In this document: positions 16,429-24,212 of the stretch, piece after piece
Numbering within the stretch: the stretch's first letter is position 1
Layout: each line of letters begins with the position of its first letter
Assembly (NCBI RefSeq): GCF_051045985.1
Contig: NZ_CP157350.1
Coordinates: 248,001-312,000, forward strand
From: Scardovia wiggsiae
GTDB taxonomy: Bacteria; Actinomycetota; Actinomycetes; Actinomycetales; Bifidobacteriaceae
DNA length: 64,000 nt
Reading direction: 5' to 3'
Program-made: the position numbers and the translations under genes
The notes under the pieces: model-generated
What the model was told of the DNA's origin: nothing
Database searches by the model: none
Seen by the model: the letters and a program-made list of their open reading frames with translations, nothing else

Positions 16429-17523
16429 GTGGCATACGATTTTAAGCACCGCGCAATAATCGATACTATTACCGGCTACCAGCAGGGCAGCGTTGTGCCC
16501 CGTATCCCGGGCGTGATCCCCTATAAGCTTTCCAGCAATGAGAATCCTTACGAACCTTTGGAAAGCGTAAAAAAAGTACTTGAGGAAAATGCCATACCGC
16601 AGATCAACAGGTACCCTGAAATGCGCTGCACTGATATATGCAGGCGTATCGCAGAGCTGAATAATGTTTCGCTGGATAATGTCGTTGCAGGCTCCGGCTC
16701 CACAGAGGTGATCGTCCAGCTGGTCAGCGTAGTTGCAGGAGCGGGCGATGAGATCATCTATCCGTGGCGCAGCTTCGAAGCTTATCCGATCATCATTGCG
16801 GCTTCAGGTGCTACAGGTGTGCCGGTGCCTCTGGCCTCTGACGGGCGGCATGATATTGATGCCATGATTGCCGCTATAAACAGCCGTACCCGCCTGGTCG
16901 TCGTGAATAACCCTAACAACCCTACAGGGGCTCCTGTAACCCGCGGCGAAGTATCCAGGCTTATGGATGCAGTGCCCGAAGATGTGCTTGTACTGTTTGA
17001 TGAGGCTTATTTCCAGTTCAATACCGATCCTGAGCGCAGTATTGCCCGTGATATCTTTGATGAATACCCTAACGTGGTGATTGCCCAGACATTTTCCAAA
17101 GCGTATGGGCTGGCGGGGCTTCGCATAGGCTATGGTATTGCACAGCCTGAAATCGTCAGCGCTATGCTCAAAGTTGCGCTGCCTTTCGGTGTATCAGATC
17201 TGGCCCAGAAGGCAGCTTTGGCAAGCCTGGATGCCCTTGATGAGCTGCAGAACAGGGTGGATGCCATTGTGGCTGAACGTAAGCGTGTTATGGGGGCGCT
17301 TCGGGGCCAGGGCTGGCTGTCTGTCCCGGAATCGCAGGCGAATTATTTCTGGCTTCCGCTGGGCAGCAGGACTGCAGAGGCTGCCGCGAGGTTCCGTGCG
17401 CAAAGCCTTGCAGTGCGGGCATTTGACGGTGAGGGTATCAGGGTCTCCATTGGTGTCCCTGAGGCTAATGATGCAGTTATTGAGGTCTGTGCAGGACTGA
17501 GCGCCGATGGTTTTGTGCGGTAA
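16429..17523 (+). CDS. hisC: Histidinol-phosphate / aromatic aminotransferase (PLP)
   Basis: 364 residues, fold type I aminotransferase. Conserved elements: LSSNENPYEP at the N-terminus, VVAGSGSTEVI (cofactor phosphate), VVNNPNNPTG, LVLFDEAYFQF (Asp and Tyr that hold the cofactor), and the Schiff-base Lys224 in TFSKAYGLAGLRIGY. Transfers an amino group between glutamate and imidazole-acetol phosphate, or phenylpyruvate in the Pat subgroup; sequence alone does not separate hisC from pat, and it is not in a his operon here. Start is GTG 16429 with a weak ribosome binding site. A nine-C run lies 30 bases upstream. Confidence 0.85.
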   Translation: MAYDFKHRAIIDTITGYQQGSVVPRIPGVIPYKLSSNENPYEPLESVKKVLEENAIPQINRYPEMRCTDICRRIAELNNVSLDNVVAGSGSTEVIVQLVSVVAGAGDEIIYPWRSFEAYPIIIAASGATGVPVPLASDGRHDIDAMIAAINSRTRLVVVNNPNNPTGAPVTRGEVSRLMDAVPEDVLVLFDEAYFQFNTDPERSIARDIFDEYPNVVIAQTFSKAYGLAGLRIGYGIAQPEIVSAMLKVALPFGVSDLAQKAALASLDALDELQNRVDAIVAERKRVMGALRGQGWLSVPESQANYFWLPLGSRTAEAAARFRAQSLAVRAFDGEGIRVSIGVPEANDAVIEVCAGLSADGFVR

Positions 17524-17619
17524 ATAGAAAAATTTTCCTGAATCCGGCATGTTGGACTTGCATAATTGCATAAAAAGTGGCAGACTAACAAAGTTGCCCA
17601 TGCCATGAGCATCGGCAAA

Positions 17620-17701
17620 GGCGGATTTCCCAAGCGGTCAAAGGGAGCTGACTGTAAATCAGCCGCTATTAGCTTCAGTGGTTCGAATCCACTATCCGCC
17701 A
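17620..17701 (+). tRNA. tRNA-Tyr (GTA)
   Basis: Acceptor GGCGGAT pairs with ATCCGCC, anticodon loop CTGTAAA gives GTA, a long variable arm (GCCGCTATTAGC) marks a class II tRNA, and the T arm is GTGGTTCGAATCCAC. First of a three-tRNA cluster. Confidence 0.96.
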
Positions 17702-17702
17702 C

Positions 17703-17774
<72 letters not shown>

Positions 17775-17778
17775 CCAT

Positions 17779-17852
17779 AGCGGGATAGCTCAGCTGGCTA
17801 GAGCGTACGACTCATAATCGTAAGGTCGGGAGTTCGAGTCTCCCTCTCGCTA
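17779..17852 (+). tRNA. tRNA-Met (CAT, elongator; tRNA-Ile2 not excluded)
   Basis: Acceptor AGCGGGA pairs with TCTCGCT (one wobble), anticodon loop CTCATAA gives CAT, T arm GGGAGTTCGAGTCTCCC. The paired position 1 argues against initiator tRNA. CAT could also be a lysidine-modified isoleucine tRNA; its place before rpmG is typical of elongator Met. Confidence 0.9.
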
Positions 17853-17880
17853 CGAGGCAAATTGTGTAAGTGTAGTCCAT

Positions 17881-17903
17881 AGCACACTATAGTTTAGTGT
17901 GCT
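17881..17903 (+). promoter_or_regulatory. Perfect inverted repeat between tRNA-Met and rpmG
   Basis: AGCACACTA-TAGTT-TAGTGTGCT, nine perfect pairs with a five-base loop, 34 bases before the rpmG start. No T run follows, so it is not a standard terminator. It could be an RNA processing site, a protein operator, or a stabilising hairpin. Confidence 0.6.
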
Positions 17904-17936
17904 TGGAACACTTAATACATTAATGAAAGGTGAACA

Positions 17937-18107
17937 ATGGCAAAGAAGAGTGCCGATATTCGTCCTGGCATTACGCTGGCGTGCACCGTATGCAAGGAAC
18001 GCAACTATATTACAACTAAAAACCGCCGTAATACCCCGGACCGCCTTGAACTGAAAAAATTCTGCTCCCGTTGCGGTAAGCAGACGCTGCATCGCGAGAC
18101 CCGCTGA
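17937..18107 (+). CDS. rpmG: 50S ribosomal protein L33, zinc-binding type
   Basis: 56 residues, MAKKSADIRPGITLACTVCK start. The two pairs C16/C19 and C43/C46 make the zinc-binding (C+) form of L33. ATG 17937 follows GAAAGG. The gene is too short for many ORF callers but the match to L33 is clear (NYITTKNRRNTPDRLELKKF). Encoded directly after the tRNA cluster, and likely co-transcribed with it. Confidence 0.97.
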   Translation: MAKKSADIRPGITLACTVCKERNYITTKNRRNTPDRLELKKFCSRCGKQTLHRETR

Positions 18108-18223
18108 TTCCCCGGTCTTTCAGAGGCGGCGGCAGTGCCATGCCGCATCAGTCCTGCTTTTATTGCCAGACACTGGAAAGGCTGTAAACAGGTCTGCACT
18201 GCGATGATCTGAATTGTGACTTT

Positions 18224-18251
18224 GCCCGGTTTTATGCCGGGTTTTATTTTT
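18224..18251 (+). terminator. Rho-independent terminator downstream of rpmG
   Basis: CCCGG-TTTTATG-CCGGG stem-loop followed by TTTTATTTTT. The 313 bases between rpmG and the permease (18108-18420) contain only this element and presumably the permease promoter. Confidence 0.8.
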
Positions 18252-18420
18252 CCTGCTTCTTTTACCGCGGGCAGTTATTCGGATACGAACCGGGATCCCG
18301 GAATATGAACGGAATATCCCCAATATGCCGTGCTTTATCGGGGTTCTTGTGTACATTAGCGGAATATAACTTAAATTCCACCGCATATGGACAGCAGCAG
18401 AAACCGGGACGGAGGCTAGT

Positions 18421-19926
18421 ATGGATATACTGCGCACAAAGTCAGTTGAACATTCGCTTGAAGAGACTGCGGAAAAAGGCAGGAGCCTTAAGCGTACTTT
18501 GAACGCATGGGATCTTGCAATGATGGGTGTTGCGGTCGCTGTGGGTGCGGGGATATTCTCTGTAGGTGCGCAGGCTGCAGCTTTCCATGCGGGGCCTGCT
18601 GTGATCATCAGTTTTATTATTGCCGGGGTAGTGTGTGCTGCAGCCGCATTATGCTATGCGGAATTTGCGTCAATGGTCCCTGTTGCAGGATCAGCGTATT
18701 CCTTCACCTATACCACAATAGGCGAGTTCATTGCATGGATAATCGGCTGGGATATGATCCTTGAAATGATGATGGCCGGGGCTGTGATTGCCAAGTACTG
18801 GGGTATATATCTGACCGATTTCACCAAACTCATGGGATGGGGCATTTCGACCCGCATCCATTTCGGTGCCGTTACCTTCGACTGGGCGCCCGCTGTGATC
18901 GTTACTTTTTTTACCCTTCTGCTGGTGCTGGGGACCCATCTGTCATCACGCATTGATGGGGCATTGACAGTACTCAAAATAGCAATCGTACTTTTTATTG
19001 TTATTGCCGGATTCTTCTACATCCGCTGGAGTAATTTTATTCCTTTTATACCGACGCAGGAACATCTTGCGGCGGGCGCATCCGGCGCAGTACCAGGGTC
19101 AGCAGTTGAGCAGCCGCTGTGGCAGTGGGCTACTCACATGACGCCTTCCATATATGGGGTGCCAGGGATACTTTCAGGTGCTGCCCTGGTCTTTTTCGCC
19201 TTTATCGGCTTTGATATTGTTGCTACCGCTTCGGAAGAGGCGAAGGACCCCGGCAGGACAGTGCCGCGCGGCATTATCCTCGGCGTCAGCATCGTTGTAG
19301 TTATGTATATACTCGTCGCATTCGTTACGACCGGCATGGTGTCGTATAAACAGCTGGCTGCTGCCAAAGACCCGTCGCTGGCAACTGCTTTTGAACTTGC
19401 GGGCGCACAGTGGGCAGCGAAAATTATTTCCTTTGGTATCGTTGTGGGCCTGACGACTGTGGTTATGGTGCTGCTCCTCGGCCTTTCGAGGGTCGTATTC
19501 GCCATGAGCCGCGACGGCCTTCTGCCAAGGGGGCTGTCAAAAACCGGGAAGCGCGGGACTCCGGTACTGCTTCAGATAGGCTGCGGAGTAATAATTGCAG
19601 TTATCGCCTCGTTCTTTGATGTCTCGATCCTGTCCGATATGGTCAACATCGGTACACTGTCAGCGTTTATGCTGGTAGCTGCTGCTGTGCCGATCATGCG
19701 CAGGAAACGCCCTGACCTGCACCGCACTTTTAAGGTCCCGGGAAGCCCGTGGGTCCCGGGGATCGTGGCACTGCTGTGCCTGTTCATGATGATCAACCTG
19801 TCCGTTCTAACTTGGCTGCGTTTCCTTGTATGGCTTGCCATAGGCTTGGCTGTCTATTTCGGCTATTCGTACAGGCATTCGAAGCTGAATAGTGAAACTG
19901 CCAATAATATAGGCCGATATAAATAA
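18421..19926 (+). CDS. APC-family amino acid permease
   Basis: 501 residues with about 12 hydrophobic helices. The first helix has the APC substrate-binding stretch MMGVAVAVGAGIFSVGAQAA (Gly-rich unwound helix 1), and later helices include FFAFIGFDIVATASEEAKDP, the conserved helix 6 region, followed by PGRTVPRGIILG. This pattern is closest to cationic or neutral amino acid/polyamine permeases of the YfnA/CAT type. ATG 18421 is preceded by GGACGGAGG. No neighbouring enzyme points to a substrate. The gene stands alone between terminators. Confidence 0.9.
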   Translation: MDILRTKSVEHSLEETAEKGRSLKRTLNAWDLAMMGVAVAVGAGIFSVGAQAAAFHAGPAVIISFIIAGVVCAAAALCYAEFASMVPVAGSAYSFTYTTIGEFIAWIIGWDMILEMMMAGAVIAKYWGIYLTDFTKLMGWGISTRIHFGAVTFDWAPAVIVTFFTLLLVLGTHLSSRIDGALTVLKIAIVLFIVIAGFFYIRWSNFIPFIPTQEHLAAGASGAVPGSAVEQPLWQWATHMTPSIYGVPGILSGAALVFFAFIGFDIVATASEEAKDPGRTVPRGIILGVSIVVVMYILVAFVTTGMVSYKQLAAAKDPSLATAFELAGAQWAAKIISFGIVVGLTTVVMVLLLGLSRVVFAMSRDGLLPRGLSKTGKRGTPVLLQIGCGVIIAVIASFFDVSILSDMVNIGTLSAFMLVAAAVPIMRRKRPDLHRTFKVPGSPWVPGIVALLCLFMMINLSVLTWLRFLVWLAIGLAVYFGYSYRHSKLNSETANNIGRYK

Positions 19927-20119
19927 TTATTGCGGACGATTCAGGCTGCATCAGACAGGTTGGGAAGGTCCCAGGTTGTCTGACAGCCGGAAAACTGCAG
20001 GTTATACAGATAACAGATTATACAGATAAATTATTAAAAAGATGGCCTGGCTGGCCGGCAGTCTGGCTGGGCAGAGGCGCGTTGCTCCTGACCGGCAGCC
20101 TCAGCCGCGGCAGCCCCGC

Positions 20120-20713
20120 TTAATGTGATGAAGATGATGAGGGCGATGATGATCCTGACTGCGAGTTTTTCAAAGCAGAACTTGAAGACTTCTCATCATA
20201 TGTTTTTGTGATGATAGCCTCCCCATCTTCAGTGCAGATATTGAGCTTAAGATGCAGATCCTCCAGCTTTGTCTGCTGCTGGATCTGTTTGACAATCTGC
20301 CCTCCGATGGTTGCATACTGGTCGGCAAAAAGGTCTTTCTTGCTCCTGAGGTTCTGTTTGACTGTATCGAGAGGCTGTGAACCGAAGAGCGAGTTATTGA
20401 GGGTGACTGTCATAACAACAGTTTTGCCCTCGGAAGCCAGCGAAACCTTGCCGTCTTTGCCCATCTGGGTATTGGCAGTTTCAACCTGCTTTGTGATAGC
20501 AGGGGACGCTATATAATCAGCCAGTTTTTTGGCATCGGAAGAGGCCTGCCGGGAAGCTCCCGCAGAAGGCGAAGATGATGCGGATAAGGATGGTGTACCT
20601 TTTGGCTGCGAAGCAGGCTTTTGCTGTGACCCGCACGCTGCCATGCCCAGCAGCGCCGCAGAAGCAACGAATGCGGTTATCCCGCGGAAAATTATTTTAG
20701 GCATCTTGTGCAT
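20120..20713 (-). CDS. Lipoprotein of unknown function
   Basis: 197 residues from ATG 20713 with GAAGGA 7 bases upstream (the frame continues upstream without support). A signal peptide (MHKMPKIIFRGITAFVASAA) ends in lipobox LLGMAAC with Cys27, so it is a lipidated secreted protein. After a Ser/Ala/Pro linker comes a small mixed domain (KLADYIASPAITKQVETANT, then TVVMTVTLNNSLFG, then CTEDGEAIITKTYD), resembling the DUF4854 type of Gram-positive lipoproteins; this likeness is by eye. The C-terminus is a Ser-rich tail. Lies between a permease and murB, both on the other strand. Confidence 0.8.
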   Translation of the reverse strand: MHKMPKIIFRGITAFVASAALLGMAACGSQQKPASQPKGTPSLSASSSPSAGASRQASSDAKKLADYIASPAITKQVETANTQMGKDGKVSLASEGKTVVMTVTLNNSLFGSQPLDTVKQNLRSKKDLFADQYATIGGQIVKQIQQQTKLEDLHLKLNICTEDGEAIITKTYDEKSSSSALKNSQSGSSSPSSSSSH

Positions 20714-20948
20714 CGTTGGTCCTTCGATCTTGTTTTGTACGGCCTGTTGTATCCGCCGTATAGCATCCATAGCATTTTTAACATACGCTGCCAAGTATAG
20801 CAGGGGAAACGTATGGGCTGGGCTGGCATCAGGTGCTGCAGCAGTATCGCGGCATGGTGCTGCGACGCCAGCAGCATCTGACAGAGGATAAATCACTGCG
20901 GAAAGATAGGATAGTAACAGGAATAGTTGTGGAATTTGGAGCGTATTT

Positions 20949-22175
20949 ATGACGGCAGGCCATCCTGATACTGTGGGCAGCAAGCCCGCTTCTTTTGCAG
21001 ATATTACAACTATGCGTATCGGAGGGCGCATAGGGAAATTCATCCAGCCCACATCGCGCGCTGAATTTATCCTGTCCCTTGTTGATGCTGACAGCGAACA
21101 CCTGCCTTTATGCGTTATTGGCGGCGGTTCCAACATGCTCGTCAGTGATGATGATTTCAATGGGGTCGTTGTGCGTGACGCACGCCGTAAGGTTTCCATA
21201 CTGGATGAAGCAGTCCCGGCAGGGCCTGGGGAGCCGAAGCTGGTGCACGTTGAGGCAGAAGCAGGTACAAATTGGGATGATTTCGTGGAGTATACTGTCC
21301 GCATGGGAATGGAAGGCATTGAAGGACTGTCCGGCATCCCCGGGACCGTTGGTGCGAGCGTAGTACAGAATATCGGCGCTTACGGGCAGGAGGCGGCATC
21401 AGCGGTCAGCTCGGTACAGGTATGGGACCGGAAGGCCCAGAAGGTCATAAACCTTAAAAAAGAGGAAATGTGCTTCGGGTACCGGACGTCGCTGCTTAAA
21501 AAGACAATGTATGAAGGTATGGATGAGAGGACGAGCGGACGCACCCCCTCGCAGTATTTCCCCAGCCCGCGCTATATAGTCCTTTCAGTGGTTTTTGAGC
21601 TGAGGCATAGTGCAACAGGTGTGGTTGGCATGGCACAGCTGGCGGAGGCCCTGCAGGCCAGGGTTGGGGAACGTATTGCTGCGAGCGATATCCGTACCGC
21701 AGTACTGCAGATACGTACCGGGAAGGGCATGGTGGAAGACCCTTCGCGGTATGGGAATCCGTGGATGAAGGGGACAAAGGATACGGCAGAAGTCCATAAT
21801 GCGCATCAGGCTGATGGGATACAGCCTGACTATGACCGCTGGAGCTGCGGCAGCTTTTTTGTCAATCCTGTTATCACCCCTGCCCAGGCTGATGCCGTTC
21901 TCCCAGTTGACGCCCCCCGCTTTGAATCCGCGCTTCCGGATGGCAGCGAAGGCATTAAAGCCTCGGCTGCATGGCTTATAGACCGTGCGGGGTTCCATAA
22001 AGGGTTTACCGTTAACGGCCGTGCTGCGCTGTCATCGCGCCATACGCTTGCTTTGACTAACAGGGGTGGCGCGCGTTCGGATGATATTGTCCGGCTTGCC
22101 CGGACAATTCGTGAAGGCGTACAGCAGGCGTTCAATATTGATCTCGTCCCCGAGCCGGTGTTTATAGGGCTGTAA
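20949..22175 (+). CDS. murB: UDP-N-acetylenolpyruvoylglucosamine reductase
   Basis: FAD enzyme that reduces UDP-GlcNAc-enolpyruvate to UDP-MurNAc in peptidoglycan synthesis. FAD-binding motifs TTMRIGGRIGKFIQPTS, VIGGGSNMLVSDDDFNGVVV and SGIPGTVGASVVQNIGAYGQ, the YRTSLLK region, catalytic Ser302 in WSCGSFFVNPV, and Glu402 in VPEPVFIGL. 408 residues, slightly long because of an insert of about 40 residues between the FAD and substrate domains (about 235-300), as in actinobacterial MurB. ATG 20949 has TTGGAG upstream. Confidence 0.95.
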   Translation: MTAGHPDTVGSKPASFADITTMRIGGRIGKFIQPTSRAEFILSLVDADSEHLPLCVIGGGSNMLVSDDDFNGVVVRDARRKVSILDEAVPAGPGEPKLVHVEAEAGTNWDDFVEYTVRMGMEGIEGLSGIPGTVGASVVQNIGAYGQEAASAVSSVQVWDRKAQKVINLKKEEMCFGYRTSLLKKTMYEGMDERTSGRTPSQYFPSPRYIVLSVVFELRHSATGVVGMAQLAEALQARVGERIAASDIRTAVLQIRTGKGMVEDPSRYGNPWMKGTKDTAEVHNAHQADGIQPDYDRWSCGSFFVNPVITPAQADAVLPVDAPRFESALPDGSEGIKASAAWLIDRAGFHKGFTVNGRAALSSRHTLALTNRGGARSDDIVRLARTIREGVQQAFNIDLVPEPVFIGL

Positions 22176-22271
22176 TGTATCATCGCTGTCTGCATGCGGG
22201 TGTTTCATTTTCACCGGTAACGCTACACTGTAGATAGAAGTTTTGAAACGGCAGCCGAAGCAGGAGGCATT

Positions 22272-22619
22272 ATGGCGTACGTTATTGCGGAACCTTGCGT
22301 AGATGTGAAAGACCGTGCATGCGTTGATGAGTGCCCTGTTGACTGTATTTATGAGGGCCAGCGGACGCTGTACATTGATCCGAACGAATGCGTGGACTGC
22401 GGCGCCTGCGAGCCCGTCTGCCCTACGGAAGCCATATTTTATGAGGATGACCTTCCTGATGACTGGGTCTGGTATAAAGATGCCGCGGCCACCCTTTTTG
22501 ATGAAGTAGGGGATCCGGGCGGTGCGCAGGCTTTTGGCATTATTGACCATGATGATCCGCGTATTGCTGAGCTCCCCGCGGATGTTAACGCGGAATATCT
22601 CAACAGCCATAGCCAGTGA
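22272..22619 (+). CDS. fdxA: Ferredoxin, 7Fe/4Fe type
   Basis: 115 residues. The N-terminal half carries the ferredoxin Cys pattern: Cys9, Cys17, Cys21, Cys25 (CVDECPVDC) and Cys40, Cys43, Cys46, Cys50 (CVDCGACEPVC), giving a 3Fe-4S or 4Fe-4S plus a 4Fe-4S cluster, as in FdxA. The C-terminal ~60 residues are acidic (FYEDDLPDDWVWYKDAAATL), typical of actinobacterial FdxA. Electron donor for an oxidoreductase not in the window. AGGAGG-like site (GCAGGAGGC) before ATG 22272. Confidence 0.95.
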   Translation: MAYVIAEPCVDVKDRACVDECPVDCIYEGQRTLYIDPNECVDCGACEPVCPTEAIFYEDDLPDDWVWYKDAAATLFDEVGDPGGAQAFGIIDHDDPRIAELPADVNAEYLNSHSQ

Positions 22620-22632
22620 TCGCCCGATTGGC

Positions 22633-24033
22633 TCAGATACCCAGGCTTGCTGAGCCCTTCCCGAATTTTTCGCGGATCCTGTCAAGCGCAGATTCAATTT
22701 TCGCAGTATTTGGCACAGGGTTTTTACTTTTATTTTTACTTTTCTGATACGGCCCCTGCTGCAGAAGGCTTTGAGCGTTTTTGCTTGCTTCTGCCGCATC
22801 AGTATCGTGTCCGGAGCCGAGAGAGGCGTTGCAGGCATCCTTGTTTTCCCCGGCAGGTACCGTCACATCCCCCTCATCTAAATCATCTATGGAAGGCTGG
22901 TACATAGTCGAAGATGCAGGGGAAAAATGGGAGGTACTGACGCCAGCCAGCCGGATAAGCCGGGGCACTTCAGCGTCCTTCCCTTTTTCCGGCTGCTGCA
23001 TTTTAAGGAGCCGGGCCAGGAGCTGACGGGAAATAGGGTATATCTGGGCGGCAGAATTCATCGGCTGCGTTACGGTCACTGATTTTGATATATGAGACAG
23101 GTCTGATAAGCGTAATTTTACCGTGACGGTACGGGCGTAGAGCTTTTTGCGGCGCAGGGTCGAAGCCACATCGTCGCAGCACCATCGCAGAAGCCCCGAA
23201 ATTTTCAGCCAGCTGTTGGTATCTTCCGCGAATGTGCGTTCTGCGCCAATAGATTTTTCGGCCGCAGATACGACTACTTCACTTGACCCCAGCCCGCGTG
23301 CTGCCTGGTGAAGGTACCGGGCATGCGCTGCGGACCGGAGTGCGCTTGTGAGGCTGGATATGCTCATATCCGCCAGCTGCTTCACAGTGGATATCCCCCA
23401 GGCTGATAGGGCCCGTTCGGTGGAAGGGCCGATCCCGGGGATTGCCCGTATGGGCATCATCTGGATAAATTCGGCCTGCCGGGACTGGGGGATCATGAGC
23501 ATGCCGTCCGGTTTCGCATTTGTTGAAGCAAGTTTGGCAATAAGCTTATTTGATGCGATACCTACGGAACAGGTCACTCCAATGCACCCCCTCACCGTCC
23601 GGCGTATCCACGCCGCTATTTCGCGCGGGTCTTTCCACTGCAGTAACGCACCTGAAACGTCCATATAGCATTCATCTACAGATACTTTTTCGATTCTGTC
23701 GGTGATCCGGGCGAATATTCCGAAAACCTGACTGCTCATGCTGCGGTAGTACTGCATATCTACAGGGAGGAATATGCCCTGAGGGCAAAGCCTGTGTGCG
23801 GTAGCAGCCGGCATGGCTGAGTTGACGCCGAATTTCCGGGCTTCATAGCTGGCTGCAGATACTACCGCCCGGCGGCCTGTCCCTATGATCACAGGTTTCC
23901 CTCTGAGCTCAGGATGACGCACTATCTCGCATGAGGCATAGAACGCATCCATATCGATATGCAGCACAGTACATCCGCTGATATCATCGCCCCAGTCATG
24001 CTTGGCGGATTCAAGGCGCGGCGCAGTACTCAT
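22633..24033 (-). CDS. dinB: DNA polymerase IV (Y-family)
   Basis: Translesion polymerase. Catalytic acidic residues appear in LHIDMDAFYASCE and in KVSVDECYMDVSG, with RRAVVSAASYEARKFGVNSA of the fingers region, the helix-hairpin-helix PGIGPSTERALSAWGI, and the little-finger domain to about residue 350. The C-terminal ~110 residues are a Ser/Asp/Lys-rich tail ending in ALDRIREKFGKGSASLGI, the usual Pol IV end. ATG 24033 gives 466 residues; the open frame extends to 24117. No strong ribosome binding site decides the start. It converges on fdxA, stop to stop, with a gap of 13 bases. Confidence 0.93.
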   Translation of the reverse strand: MSTAPRLESAKHDWGDDISGCTVLHIDMDAFYASCEIVRHPELRGKPVIIGTGRRAVVSAASYEARKFGVNSAMPAATAHRLCPQGIFLPVDMQYYRSMSSQVFGIFARITDRIEKVSVDECYMDVSGALLQWKDPREIAAWIRRTVRGCIGVTCSVGIASNKLIAKLASTNAKPDGMLMIPQSRQAEFIQMMPIRAIPGIGPSTERALSAWGISTVKQLADMSISSLTSALRSAAHARYLHQAARGLGSSEVVVSAAEKSIGAERTFAEDTNSWLKISGLLRWCCDDVASTLRRKKLYARTVTVKLRLSDLSHISKSVTVTQPMNSAAQIYPISRQLLARLLKMQQPEKGKDAEVPRLIRLAGVSTSHFSPASSTMYQPSIDDLDEGDVTVPAGENKDACNASLGSGHDTDAAEASKNAQSLLQQGPYQKSKNKSKNPVPNTAKIESALDRIREKFGKGSASLGI

Positions 24034-24212
24034 GCTGCCAATTTTAGACCGGGTGTATGGAACTGTCAGGAGGGGGTGCAGGGGAGGGATACCGGCGGCT
24101 GCCCTGTCTGCCGCCATTTGTATGCTGAGGATATAGTGCCTTGGGTTTTTATACCGTAGACATAGTGAGTTATGAGTTTGAGATCATATATAAGATGCGG
24201 GGATGATTTGTA

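Noticed and set aside
17881..17903. Hairpin as terminator of the tRNA cluster
   Set aside because: No T run follows the stem, and rpmG lies directly downstream.
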